This document shows, one piece after another, positions 1 to 12,002 of a stretch of DNA of 64,000 bases. The DNA lies in assembly GCA_035079385.1 (NCBI GenBank), contig JAVHKY010000030.1, positions 4,689,001-4,753,000 of the forward strand, in the 5' to 3' direction. This stretch comes from Aspidiotus rigidus (taxonomy: Eukaryota; Arthropoda; Insecta; Hemiptera; Diaspididae). Both the position numbers and the translations under genes were made by a program. Each line of letters opens with the position of its first letter. The first letter of the stretch is position 1. The notes under the pieces are model-generated. The model saw only the letters and a program-made list of their open reading frames with translations. It searched no databases and was not told where the DNA came from.

Positions 1-672
1 ATAGCCAGGAAAGGGACTAGCAAAGGGATCATCTTTGTCACCAATACTGGCGATGATATTCATGAATGATGTGGAAAACAAGATATTGAAGAGCAACAAG
101 TTTAGAAACTCGATCAAACACAGGCCCAGGTACGTAGGTGATATCCCAATTGTCTGGCGGGCACTAATGGAAAAGTGGACTAACTCCTTCTTGAAACGAA
201 TGCGATGAAAGAAAGTATAAAATTCACCACGCTGGTAAACAACCGGATAGAATACAAAATCCACAAGAAGCCGATGCATACGGACATCATCATACCTAAT
301 GACTCACACCACCACCTCAGGCACGAGTTAGCGGCAATCGAGAACTACTGTTATCGGATAATTTCTGTCCTTACGAACAATGAAGAAAAGAGGAAAAAAA
401 TCGAAATACTAAAGCAGGTCGCAAAAGCCAATGGCTACCTTAGGGGTCTGTGGAGAAGCTAAGAAGGGAACCCATGATGGCACGACGAGAAAGTACTTCG
501 GATCGATACCATTCGTAGGAAAGAACACAAACAAGATGGCAAAGATGTTCAACGGCTATGATATGAATGTGGGCGTGCATGATAACCCACCTACGGTGAA
601 GAAAATCAGCAATGACCAGACGGAGGAAGAAGACAAGGGAAGGTTGAGTAGAGTATACAGGTTTATTTAAGA
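1..672 (+). mobile_element. Penelope-like retroelement fragment (reverse transcriptase end, decayed)
   Basis: The first 200 bases translate to an RT palm segment: GSPLSPILAMIFMND, then RPRYVGDI where an active element has YVDD. The first catalytic Asp of that pair is therefore Gly. Frames then shift. The 205-462 reading has KIHKKPMHTDIIIPNDSHHH and a stretch ending AKANGY, and 431-670 has FGSIPFVGKNTNKMAKMF and NVGVHDNPPTVKKISND. These resemble the thumb and linker that follow the RT core in Penelope-like elements (the xYRKPTxTDxIIPxDS block and the YIPYxGxxxxKIAKxF block). The element is cut by the window start on the 5' side and stops at a TAA near 668 before any recognisable GIY-YIG endonuclease. 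At least two frameshifts and the palm substitution indicate an inactive copy. The class call rests on remembered family motifs. Confidence 0.75.
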
Positions 673-1009
673 ATTAATTTTATTTATTTGACTTTCTTCA
701 AATTTTGGACAGCAGTGCCGGACACATTCTCTATCCAATGATAATATACAGGTTTAGTTGTGAGCAGTGCTAAGACATCTACATTGGTGAATCTAGGAGA
801 AAGTTTACGGAAGAAGGAGCACGAAACATTGTGGGAGAAAGAAGATGGGGAGTCACTGTTTGGTAAACATTGTAACGAAAAACAGCACAATTGAGAAGGG
901 ATATTTGAAATCATACAAGTAGAGAATCGCATAAAGAGAAGAAAACTGTGGGAATAAATGGAGAGGAAGGAAGCCAGCCTCTTGAACAATGTAATCACCA
1001 TTGACAGCG

Positions 1010-1290
1010 AAATATCATTCAGCCTGGCGATCAAACGAGGGAAGAAAAACAGAACCAATCAATAAGATGGCAGAAAACCGCAAGCCAATAGAGACGCAGC
1101 ACATATAGGTCAAAAGAGGAAATCAATCGCAACACAGCATTGTTATAAGCATTAGGATCCCATTGTGTGTATTATACAAACTTAATATTTAAGGTCTTGC
1201 TCTTCAGTAGCGGCACAACTGATGATGGGGTAGTACCCGAAATTACTTTTGTAAGCCAACTAATAAAGTAGAATTGTACACGTGAGAATT
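1010..1290. repeat. Diverged direct repeat, copy 1
   Basis: This stretch, starting at the shared ATTCAGCCTGG, matches 1620-1890 in the same order and orientation. Both contain GCATTGTTATA followed by an AGGATC block, a TTTAAGGTC block, a CTTCAGT..CGACACAACTGA-type block, and AATAAAGTA.AATTGTA near the end. I see no coding content. The two copies differ at many positions, so the duplication is old or they are independent insertions of one family. Confidence 0.6.
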
Positions 1291-1317
1291 TTTCTGCACC
1301 TAGTGCACTACTTACAC

Positions 1318-1600
1318 CTCAGTTTTTTTGAGAAATTTGCCGTGCGCCGTCGAACAAAGAACTTGAGAAAATGTCGACTCTCGAGTTATATATTATGATA
1401 GGAGAGGGACTTACAATAATTTCGATCTCCAAGCTATGATAGGAGGGGGACTTGGAAAAATTCCCATCATATATAGCCAAAAAGTCGAAATTTTTCCAAG
1501 TCTGCCTCCTATCATGTATGGCTAAGGGTTCAACATTTTTCCAAGTTTTTTTCCGGACGGTGCACGGCGATTTTCTCGAATACCCCCCCCCCCCCCATAA
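1318..1600. mobile_element. MITE/foldback element with inverted ends between two direct repeats
   Basis: The left end reads TTGAGAAATTTGCCGTGCGC (about 1328-1347) and the right end (about 1554-1579) reads as its imperfect reverse complement (GTGCACGGCGATTTTCTCGA). Inside is a second inverted pair around CTATGATAGGAGG and CCTCCTATCATG. A run of 14 C (1583-1596) follows the right arm. It has no transposase and would be non-autonomous. Related sequence (CGGACGGCAAATTTTTCAA) occurs near 36785-36825. Confidence 0.55.
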
Positions 1601-1619
1601 AACAGGTTCTCTCTTAAAA

Positions 1620-1890
1620 TAATTCAGCCTGGTAATGGGACGAGAGAAAAAGAACAGAGCCAACCAATATGATGGCAGCACACCTAGTAGCAAGAAATGC
1701 AACTTATTGGTCAGCAGAGTGACCCAATCATAACACGGCATTGTTATAGCCAATAGGATCACAGTGTTATATTATAAAAACTCATGTTTAAGGTCATGTT
1801 CTTCAGTTGCGACACAACTGACGGTGAGATAATACTTAAAAGTACTCTTGTAAGGTAATTAATAAAGTAAAATTGTATACTCGAGCATTG
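1620..1890. repeat. Diverged direct repeat, copy 2
   Basis: Second copy of the 1010-1290 repeat, separated from it by the foldback element at 1318-1600. It keeps ATTCAGCCTGG at the start and TAATAAAGTAAAATTGTATAC near the end. No coding content is seen. Confidence 0.6.
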
Positions 1891-1977
1891 AACATTCGAA
1901 ACACCAAACATATTCATGTTGGTCTCCTTACTGCCTCGCAGTTTACACTTGAAGCCAAAACACAAAGGAGATGAACT

Positions 1978-2223
1978 ATGCAGGAATTTGCACTCAAGTA
2001 TTTCACTGATGAGGTGAGTACAAAGAGATTTTCACTCAAAAAAGTGATCAAGAAAGTTAGAACAGTGATTTCGAAGCTTGGAAGAAATTGTTTTCAAATG
2101 AGCTTCGAAGAGAATATGAAAGTTTTCCTGAAGGAGAATTACAAAATATATTATAAGCGTGAGAATGATTGTTTACTTTGGTTGAAAAAGTTTAGTGGAT
2201 TCGCTGAAGACAGACTTCTGTGA
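1978..2223 (+). CDS. Hypothetical small ORF, 81 codons
   Basis: An open frame from ATG 1978 to a TGA ending 2223, preceded by the purine-rich AAAGGAGATGAACT. The predicted product is lysine-rich and basic (for example SLKKVIKKVRTVISKLG near residues 19-35), with no signal peptide or membrane segment and no motif I recognise. There is no obvious splice continuation. It lies just after the 1620-1890 repeat, so it may be a remnant of a mobile element or a chance frame in AT-rich DNA. I would not treat it as a gene without transcript support. Confidence 0.15.
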   Translation: MQEFALKYFTDEVSTKRFSLKKVIKKVRTVISKLGRNCFQMSFEENMKVFLKENYKIYYKRENDCLLWLKKFSGFAEDRLL

Positions 2224-4550
2224 GTGACGAAATACTATAGAATCGCCGGGGAAGAGGTGCTGCGTAACACATTTGATGATAGCATTAATCCCCATCGAAA
2301 AGAGATTGACGGCTTCATATTATTCTGTAGAAGAATGCAGTTTTGAAGCAGCTCATAGGAGGAGAGATGACCACCCAAATCTATTTGATGTAATTTTAAA
2401 CGTGCGAGTATGTATGATAAGGCGACACTGAGGAAGAACTTTGCTGAAAATCGAAGACAATGTACTAGGGCTGAAAATGTATTCCTGTCTTTTCAAGAGA
2501 GAAGAAAAGGTGTTCATTAGACGATGTCATTGATAAAATATTTTCTGAAAAAATAATTTCATTCCCCTTCCCTCTCCAAAAGAAAAATAATAATTCTGTA
2601 ATCTCGAAATTCATTCCTCTGCTTACGTTTTCCAATTGATGCCATACAAATGTTCGACAGTCTTCCACAAATAGTATAGTTTCAACATTGAACATATTTA
2701 AACCATGTGTAAAAAATAACTTCAAAATAGGTTTAGGATAAAATCAACATTTACTTACTACCAACATTTTACGACCGAGTATTTACAACAAATGATGAGC
2801 AACAAGTGTTTTTTGGTTACAGATTTGCGGATTCGTCGAATGAATTAGAACGTCGCGTTTTTATAGACAAAGTTTTTGTTTTATTTTTACTCGTCGTCGT
2901 AAATTCATATATTATGAAAAAAGGAATAAAAACCTGAAAATTTATGGTTTCCGACGCATATATAAGATAGAAATTGAATTTGCATATTTTGAGCAGAAAA
3001 AAGGAAATATTGAACAGACATGAGCGTATCATTCTAATTCATTAGAATTCAGGCGCGGAAAGAGAAACGAGACTCATTCTCATATTTTATAACTTGTTCT
3101 CATTTCTTTCAACGTGTGACCACGCGTTTTAAAACTTTCAAAGACGTCTCAGATAAAATTGTTCCAAAATTTTCTTCCTCCGCTAGAGTGTTTATAATCC
3201 AAACCCTTCGCCGCGAGAATGAAATCTATTTTCCAACAACAATAACCATAGTGATAAAATACAGCTTAATAAAATGCTAAAGAAGCTCGTCGTGTTATAC
3301 TGAAAAAATGTTTGATAGATCCGGATTATCTAACAGTATGAGTAAAGAAAATGAATGTAGCATAGAAGAGATACCGATAGAAAAAAAAAAAAAAAAGATA
3401 TTGAATACGAGGAAAGCAGACGAAAAAAAAGGTGTAAATTTACGACATGTTTTCTTGGGCGTAAAGACGGCGTGATGGAAAAATTTTGTGCCTCTATAAT
3501 TTGATAACTTTTAGTCAACGAAAATACATAGGCTGATAAATTATCTTACTCGCACTTTTTTGAAACACGTGGGACGATTTTCGCGTCTCCGCCGGCTGGT
3601 TTCCTCGCGCGCCTACCTCGCTAATAACTTTTGGAAAACGGTCTGCATTGTCCACCACGTCCTTTAGTCATTCAATTTCATATACTACACTTTGTATCAA
3701 ACGAAAATGCGGTAATTTCGAGACACTGATTACATTAATCTACGTCAGATGTTGTATACAGTATTTCGCGACACTGTAATTTATTTCTGAATATAATGGT
3801 GTACAGTAGCGCGTTGACGAATTATCTCAAAAATCAGAATTTCAATTTCTCACCCTCCCCTCCCTTCCCTTTATTCCTATACGATAAATAAAATACGCGT
3901 GGCTTACTCGTCGATCTTGATGAAGCGAGCGCGGTTAATTTTGGCAAACAGATGACGAGTGTTCATTTACATACGGGCTTTCATTATAAAAAGAGTCTGC
4001 GCTCTTGAGCCTACATCCGTTATTTTTGCTCGTCTAGCTCTCAGCTCGTTTTTTTCACGAAAGAGAACACCAAATATTATTCGGAGAGAATCTACGAGCG
4101 TAAAATGTTTGTGAAACATCTCACGTTTACTTCTTATCAAAAACTATATGGTTATCGCTTCTTAGGATATTTTCCTCACTTCATTCGTCCCTTGTTGATG
4201 ATCTCATGAGGGACATCGAGAGTTTTTTTGAAAACTTATTCGTAATTTCTTCACTGATCCTGTTTTTTTTTAAGATCTCAGTTTTTTCCAAATTGTTTCC
4301 TCTTACTCAAGGTGAAAACTGAGTGAACATCATTTTTATATTCGAATACTCTTTCAAGACCATCTGTATTATATAGAAAGGATTTGATATCTTCGACACA
4401 GTTCTGAAAGTACAAAAGAATCTACTTACTTCGTATTGAGGAACTTAATAATATATATAAAAGTTCATTTTTTTATTTTATTTATTTACATAATATTGTT
4501 TTTAATTTTTGATGAAATTTTTTTTTTTTTCAAATAAAAAAGGGGGAATT
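2224..4550. other. No gene seen
   Basis: AT-rich sequence with A and T homopolymers and only short chance frames. A TATA-like box (TATAAA, 3985-3990) precedes CpG-containing DNA, but no downstream exon could be found, so it is not called a promoter. A T-run at 4517-4530 lies near the 5' side of the LINE remnant. Confidence 0.5.
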
Positions 4551-4587
4551 TGTAGCGCCGTGTGAACAGCAAGCTTTAAATAATTAA

Positions 4588-6762
4588 TAAAAGACTCTGG
4601 TGGTTTCTGGAACAAAATAACTTACTATCACCAATTCAATACGGCTTCATAAGAGGTAGAAACACTATACAAGCTCTTGCAGACCTTCAAAACCAAATCG
4701 AAGAAGCCTTCCTTTCAAAATCTCCCCTCTTTGATCTCAAAGATGCATACCCCCGAGTTTGGAGACATTATGCCAAAAACTCTACAATTTCGGTCTTGAA
4801 GGCAATTTAGCAAAAATTTCACAAAGTTTTTTACAGGATAAATCTAAATCAGTCAGACTACAGAATAATTTCTCCTCACTCTACGTAGTCCAAAATTATG
4901 TCCCACAAGGAGAGGTCCTCAGCGTCCTCCTCTTCCTGGCATCATAAATATTTCCCATTTAAAGCCGATAACCCAATCTTAGAAAGCCTGTTCGCGGACG
5001 ACTATAATTTCTCACTCCGTTCCCCCAATCCTGAAAGGGCTCATAGACTTTTACAAAAAACATTAGAAAATATTTCAACATGGTCGTCGGAACGTGGATT
5101 CCAATTTTCCTCAAAAAAAAAAAAATATATATTCCTCGTCATCTTCCACAAAAAAACCTCTTCCATCTATTCCACCTCTTTTTCTTCAAAACTTCGAAAT
5201 TAAAATCGCAAATTCAGCAAAATTTTTAGGACTCTTACTTGATCAAAAATTATCATGGGTTACTCACATTAAATTACTAAAAGCCAAATGTCTACGTGCA
5301 ATAAATGTTCTGAAATACCTTTCCTATCACTGTACAGGATGCAACCGAAAATTACTTCTAAATCTATACAAAAGTATTGTTCGATCTCGGTTCGATTACA
5401 GATCCCCTGCCTATAATCTAGCTAGCGCGACTACTCTGCGCTACTAGACACAATCCAAACCTCATCGCTCAGACTTGTACTGGGAGCATTCAGAACGAGT
5501 CCTAAACTGAGCTTTTGCGCGGAAGCGGCTGAACCGCCTCTCTCTGTGCGTCGAACAATACTCTTCTCAAACCTTTTAATATCTATATCTCAATTCTCAC
5601 ATCTCTCGATTCACAAATCCATTTTATCGCATACTAATCCAGTCACTACACGTCAACCACACAAACATATTCTCACTCACTTAGAATCCTCACTTTCTCA
5701 TAAACTCAAAATTCAAGCTCTTCCTCCTCCCCCCTCCATAATTTCGGCCGTTCCTCCATGGCTTTTCACGATTCCTAACATTCGACTAGTCCTTATAGAA
5801 GTTCCTAAAATTGACAAATCAGTCGTCAGGCAACATATTCTAAAACTAATTGACGAATTTGTCTTACAGATGGCTCTAAACACAAGCGTAAAGTAGGGCA
5901 GGCGTTCTCCGTAAACGAGAAAAACGTTGTTTACAAAATACCGCGTCAGTCTACACAGCTGAATTGAACGGAATTCAGCTTCTTTATCACAAATCACTCA
6001 GCTTCAGCCCGGACAAAAGTATCTTCTACTAACGGATTCCCTCTCCTCTCTTCGAGCTATGACTGATCCCTTCTCAAATAATTCTTTGATCCAACGTATT
6101 TTCATTATACTTCATACGAATCAATCAATAAACTCTCACCTCACATTGGCTTGGATTCCGGGCCACGTCAATTTTTTGTTACACGATGCTGTGGATGAAG
6201 CGGCCAAAAAGGCTACTTCGCTATCAAAAATAACTGATCCAATTCGATCACCTGCAAAAGACTTGAAGATATATTCCACTTCATTATCACAAAATTTTTG
6301 GCGCTCATCTTGGGAAAATCAGTCGAATAACAAATTGAGAAAAATAGAATGTGAACCCACATTTGGATCCTCATCCCATCGAAATTCTAGACAAGAGGAG
6401 GTCATTTTAGCCCGGCTACGAATAGGCCAAACTCGTCTTACTCATACTTATCCTCCATCTTGCCCACACTGTCTCCAAGAAAATTTATCGGTTGATCATT
6501 TTTTCTCATGCCCCATCTTACAACCCACTTGAACCTCCCTAAATATATCTTCCAATATCCACGCAGCACTAAACAACAACTCCAAAAACCATCGACTCAA
6601 CTCTAACTTATTTACGCACCACTCAATCCTACAAACTCATCTAATACACCAACAAATTCCGTTCCATCGTCATTTAATCAATACCGTTACCTAATTAAAT
6701 TGTAACGTCGAGCAAATAACCCTTTGTGCAGTTTATAATGCTCGTAGAATAAAAAAAAAATA
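4588..6762 (+). mobile_element. Decayed non-LTR retrotransposon (RT + RNase H + terminal CCHC)
   Basis: Reading across several frames gives an ordered LINE ORF2 C-terminal half. The RT fingers/palm have SPIQYGFIRGRNTIQALADL (about 4627-4686), a motif B remnant VPQGEVLSVLLF (about 4900-4938), and the catalytic SLFADDYNF box (about 4987-5013). The RT thumb has KFLGLLLDQKLSWVTHIK (5220-5273). A GAFRTSP..C.EA linker follows near 5490. RNase H has TDGSK (about 5870), an AEL remnant near 5960, a TDSLSSL remnant near 6035, and HVNFLLHDAVDEAAKKA (6165-6215). Last is a zinc-knuckle-like CPHCLQENLSVDHFFSCP (6461-6514). The 3' end is an A-run at about 6751-6760. The endonuclease and N-terminal region are missing. 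Many frameshifts and stops make it a pseudo-element. RNase H plus a C-terminal CCHC fits the I/Loa/R1 group; I do not assign a clade. Confidence 0.85.
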
Positions 6763-8595
6763 ATCTTATGGCGTATTCGATGTTCATTCGATCGTTGAAT
6801 AGCAGAGAAATACATATAGCAATTTACTGATATGAATGATTCTCTCCTTTCGCAATTTTGCTTTTAAAAATGCGACCTCTGCTTGACCTTTCCTTACCTA
6901 AATTAATGATGCCATGCTTACTGATCCCTCGTGTTCTATGTCATGTTCTTCGATTTTTCAATAAGACTATTTTCAAGTTCCGCGTGATAACTATATTCGA
7001 AAGAACACCGCACAAATGTGGAGGATGATTTCTCGAAATTACTACAAAATATTCTTTACGACAAATATCCCTCTTCTCCTGTCAGCTGATTCAAAATCGT
7101 ATTCCCAGTGCGTCCATCTCTTCTTGATAACAATATTAATGATGACATTATCGAATTTGAATGGGTCTGTTTTACTCCTCACAGTGCCTCTCCCCGGACT
7201 ATCCTAGTATTCCATCACAGATATGTGATTCTCTCGCGAAGCCACAAAACTCCTTCAAAATTTGATAATCATTTTCACCTAGGGCCTCTAATGTATCTTT
7301 CTATTAATCCTAAGCCAAACCTTCTTATGTTGATAGTTATTTATTTCGAATGCTCATTCTGAGACAATTTCTTCAGAGCCTGATAGAAAAGAAGAAACAA
7401 AAGAAAAAGTAGAAAAGAAAACGTAGAAGAGAAGAAGAATCAACCTTAGTTTGAAAACTGAAATATTTTTTGAAAAGCCGTTTTTTGTGCTTAGAAGTAA
7501 AATTTCCATCGTATTTTCGCGTATTCAAATGAATTTTTCAAGAAATAGGAGTAAACAAGGTATGCAGCGCTTTGAAAAAAATTAGAGAAGAGAAGAAGAA
7601 ATCCACCTTTCTTACACCTATCCTAAATATAATACGTGTAGTGTTGAAATAGATGTTATCACAGTTCTGGCACCATCTGTATAATTATGGAATATTTGAA
7701 ATGCGGTTCATGAACGAGTAAATCGAACTCATTTGTAAGTAGAACACGTCTTCTTTTTCTTCTTTTTCTGCAGAAGTCTCATAGTGATTCTTAGTTGAAT
7801 TTTCGATTGTCGTTTAATTGAACCCATGAACTTTTCATACCCGAGTCTAACAATGTTAAAAAAATTCTGTCTTGTAGCGCTTGTAATTTTTACTTCATAT
7901 TTTATCTATGTTGCTGATGCGTATGTACTCACATTATTTTTCTCTAATATTACGAACTGATTCGACAACTGATTAATTTGATTTTTGTATGATCTTTTGC
8001 TTTCTATGTCTCAAATGCAGACAGTGAGTAGCTGAGTAAGTCGAAACTTTCATTTCAATTCTTGGATACAAAAAATAATTGTTATCGTCCTTCATTATTA
8101 TTTGTCTTGATTACAGCCACCATCAAAATAATTACACATAATTTCAGGATGTATAGTGATAAATAATTCGAGTCGATTGAGTAGAAATTATGTGTTTTAA
8201 CAAAATCAAATCAAAAAAATAGTAAGATGCTGATTCAATTCATCTTCCAATAGTAGATACACCGTCAACAATGTATTAATTTAACAGAAAATCTGTTTCG
8301 TGTAGCGTTGTTTGGAAAAAATTTTCTAATTTTTGGGATCCGTCATTCTTCTGAAAACTGTGGATTTGAGAGAGGGTGTGGACTACCTATTTGAAAAAGT
8401 GTCTCATGAGAAAATTGAATGGGGTGGAATAGATCATCAATGTTGGCTCTTGAGGACAAATAGCGTGCTCAAAAATAGGAAGTAATTGACATTCTTCTGG
8501 AGGCATGAGAGAAGGTTCTCAATCAGAAATATAAAAAAGTACTTTTTTTTTTTTTTTTTGCTTTGATAATGACTTCCTGGCCAAACTCTTTATTA
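6763..8595. other. No gene seen
   Basis: AT-rich DNA with short open frames (for example 7108-7362) that lack recognisable domains, plausible splice context or signal peptides. A T-run lies at about 8544-8560, just before a foldback element. Confidence 0.5.
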
Positions 8596-8599
8596 ATCA

Positions 8600-8759
8600 A
8601 ATAAAAACTTTTTAGGCTTATTTCATGTTTACAAATTAATTACTCAACGTTTCGATCAGATTACTGACCATTTTCAAGTCTTGAAAATAGCCAGTAATCT
8701 GATTGAAACGTTGAGCAATAAATTCGTAAACGTGAAATTGGCCTAAAAAGTTTTTATTG
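8600..8759. mobile_element. Foldback element A, arms about 75 bp
   Basis: Near-perfect palindrome. The left arm begins AATAAAAACTTTTTAGGC and contains CAACGTTTCGATCAGATTAC. The right arm contains the mirror GTAATCTGATTGAAACGTTG and ends GCCTAAAAAGTTTTTATT. The turn is CATTTTCAAGTCTTGAAAAT near 8671-8690. It has no coding capacity. The central AACGTTTCGA/TGAAACGTT motif recurs in the foldback at 13930-14023. Confidence 0.75.
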
Positions 8760-9164
8760 AATTGGAAAAATTTTTCACAAAAAAGTTAGTATCATCTTTT
8801 GTATACTTTCAAAGTTTACTTTTGACTTTCTAAAATAATTTGTATTATTTATTTTTATCTTTTATTAATTATTTTTCAACTTTTCCTATTTTTTTCTTTC
8901 ATTTTTTTGTTCTTTTCCTTCTTTTATTTCATTTCTTCTCCGGTCTGGTCAATTCCTAGTCAAATGTATGTAACTGTGTTACGTTCCAATGTTCTCAATC
9001 TACTATCTACCATGGTTTGTACCCACAAGGAAACTGTCAAAAAAAAAAAAAAACAAAAAACTAATTATTATCTTTGTTAATTGTTGAATAATGAAAATTT
9101 ATTTGCATTCTATTTCTTTTTGGAGCTCTCGCCTTTAGCAAGGCAAAAGCCCCTATGTAATTGC

Positions 9165-10290
9165 AAAAAAAATATGGGTCGCCATGCGCCTCATTGTCTG
9201 GGTGTCTTGGTCTTTTTTTCTAATTGACTGATACGTGACGGAAATTTATTTTTTAATTTTTTTCAAAAGATCTGGAGCTTCTTTTCCTACCAAGATGTAG
9301 AGCTAAAGAGGTCTAGATTTTTTCTATGTCAAGATCTGGAAACCAAGAGATCTGCATCTTTGTTCCACTCAGACCTGGAATCTTAGAGACTTAATATCAT
9401 TTGTACGTACGGTATAATACGATTAAGGAAGTATCGAGGAGTAGAAACTTTCTTAAAGACTGTACAGAAATTTGAAAAATGCTATGTAAAAATAAAATCA
9501 TAGGTGACACAGAATATGTAATACGTGTTGTATTAATCAAACGATGTACATTATCATCAATATTGAAGTTCAAAGACCATCTTGGTCATCTTGGTCACTC
9601 TTGACAAAGACTGTACGAGAAATAAAATTTTCCAGGCAAAAATGAAAAAAACTTCCTGAAATTTGGAAATTGCTGTACAAAAGAAAATCTCGAGTACCTA
9701 ACAGAGAATGTATGTATTACTTGAGTGACGTCACAACACATTTTTTCGGTGAGAACTTTTTTTTTTTTTCTTTCTTTTTCGCAATTGCATATGGGCTCTC
9801 GCCTTGCTGAGGCAAGAGCCCCAAAAAGGAAAAAGTTTTCACCAGAAAAATGTGTTGTGACGTCACTGAAGATCGTCATTCTCTGTCTCTTAAAATTTTA
9901 TATTTTATTTCTCGTTCAGTCTTTGTCCAGATTTCTCTACTGTCCTGGCGAGTTTTATTTTTGCATAGCATTTTTCAAATTTTTGTACAGCGCAGTCTTT
10001 GAAAAAGTTTCTTCTTCTCGATACTTCAATAATGGTAATATACGTACCGTATGTGTATTAAGTCTCTCAGGTTCCAGATTTGAGTGGAACAAAAATGCGG
10101 ATTTCTAGGTTTCCAGATCTAGACATAGAAAAAATCTCGACCTCTTTAGCTCTACATCTTGGTAGGAAAAGAGGCTTCAGATTTTTTGAAAAAAATTAAA
10201 AAATGAATTTCCATCATGTAACAGTCGATGAGAAAAAAAAACCAATAGACCCGGATACTGAGGCGCAATCCAAAGCAACTTGGTCTTGTT
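9165..10290. mobile_element. Large foldback element B (about 1.1 kb), nested hairpins
   Basis: The left half (9165-9720) and right half (9850-10290) are diverged inverted copies. AAAAGATCTGGAGCTTC..TACCAAGATGTAGAGC at about 9270-9305 mirrors GCTCTACATCTTGGTAGG at 10150-10167, and GTACGTACGGTATAATAC mirrors the TATACGTACCGTA segment near 10040. The centre holds a tighter hairpin with arms GTGACGTCACAACACATTTT (9726-9745) and AAATGTGTTGTGACGTCAC (about 9848-9866), enclosing the perfect mini-hairpin GGCTCTCGCC..GGCAAGAGCC. Open frames within it are by-products of the palindrome and are not called genes. A single arm of the same family is at 56865-57085. Confidence 0.75.
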
Positions 10291-12000
10291 TTTTTCTTCT
10301 TTTCCACAAAATAATTTCTTTTTGTTTGCGTTATTGTTCTACTGAAAACGTTCAAATCTGTTTGTTTTCTTTTGTTTACATATCAGGTGTTCACCATTAC
10401 CTAGGTAACGTACATCTAATGATTTCTGATAAGACAGACACTAATGTACCTTATAAGCAAAAATCTAATGTAAGTATGAATATGGGAAAATATTCCCCGA
10501 ACTGAACTATACCAGTTAGAAGACACCTCCTTCATAGTTATTCCTTGCGCTATAGAACATACAGGTAAAAATGTCTCAAGAGGGCTCATGGAGTAACATT
10601 GAACTATGTATTATCCACAAATTAGAATCTTGTCCCAGATGGAAAAAAAACCATCTTATAATCAAAATATTGTTGGATCGAATAATACAGTATTGTGAAA
10701 AATTGATTACCCAATTAGTAGCTATAGCTCATTTTCACATAATATCTGTCCCATAAGACGAGTTCATAAGTATTGAAACTTACGTAATCTACCCACAAAC
10801 GAGAATTTGGTTCCTGTTCAATCAAATATGAAAACGTTTTCTGTCTTCTAAGAAGTTGGTTTGTATACCGCTTGTTTTATCGAACAAATAGATTTCATGT
10901 TATGTCAAAAAAAACTTCTCTCCCAATGAGAATGAAATATTCAGACGACCATTCATGAAACGGTCTTGGTGCAGTATTTGGTTAGGGATGGGCTCATTGA
11001 CGTTTTGATTTTAATTAACACAATAAAAAAAGAAATTCCTCATTTTCAATGTTTTTATTGTTTCTTCAGTATGCTTATCGTAATATCGTACTGTCAGAAC
11101 ATTATCATGACAATTATAATCACTTTTATGGTTAGGTTTAACCTTTGTGACTTATTCATTTTAATTTTTTTTTTTTTTGCTCTCTTTCACTATCGGTGTC
11201 TGCTCGTACTCTGACTGTATAATGTGTATTGTTTTGGAAACAATATACTTCACGTGAATTTGGTAAGTATTGATGAAATTTGACGAATTGTTACTCTAAC
11301 CTTTAGAGTCCGGAACCTCTAGAGTCTAGGGGGTGAGAATTGGGACCGGGGATGCTGCATTATTCAAGGGGGATGACGAAATTGATGAAAGAAAATTGGC
11401 GTAAAGGTTCTCTACAGATACTCCTGTAAGAATGGGATGTGGCGCAAGATTGTTTCCTTATAATTGGGAATATCTCATTTCAATATGGATTTAGCGGGCA
11501 TATCCAGAGGACCGAAGCTTTGGGAAGGACACCTTATTGATGAGCCGTGTTCCGCAGGAAAGCAAAAGCTTCTCCTCCAAAGGTATCAAGTTTCTGGGGT
11601 AACTTCAAATATTGTATTCAGAACGACGATAGAGAATAGTAAACGAGTGAGACAGGAATTAAGTAAAACAGGATCGTGGTTCGATCGCAATGAGCAATGA
11701 TACATAACAAGGAACATGATTGATCATTAGAACAATATAAATATAGCTCGATTCTCATTTTTTTAATAGGGATTATTTCAATCAGTGATGATGAACCTCA
11801 AAAATGCCCGTGAGTATCGTTCGTAGTATACGACCTTCTAAAACAGAATCCTCATCTTATAAATAGAGACCGGAATCTTCGGCAATTAGCACTTGTTATC
11901 CTCAAGGGCGAATTCAAAATGAAATTGTACTCACAAATTGGGTCGAATGGGATGGAGAAAAAAAGTTGAACTTCGCCAAGAAGTACTGAAACTGGTAGTC
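10291..12000. other. No gene seen
   Basis: AT-rich DNA with short frames (for example 11464-11700) that show no domain, signal peptide or splice-site pattern. Confidence 0.45.
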
Positions 12001-12002
12001 CG

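Noticed and set aside
3985..4060. TATAAA box followed by CpG-containing DNA as a promoter
   Set aside because: No initiator at the right distance and no downstream coding exon; TATAAA is common by chance here.
9595..10505. Overlapping open frames on both strands
   Set aside because: They are products of the foldback palindrome and T-runs, with no domain or splice context.
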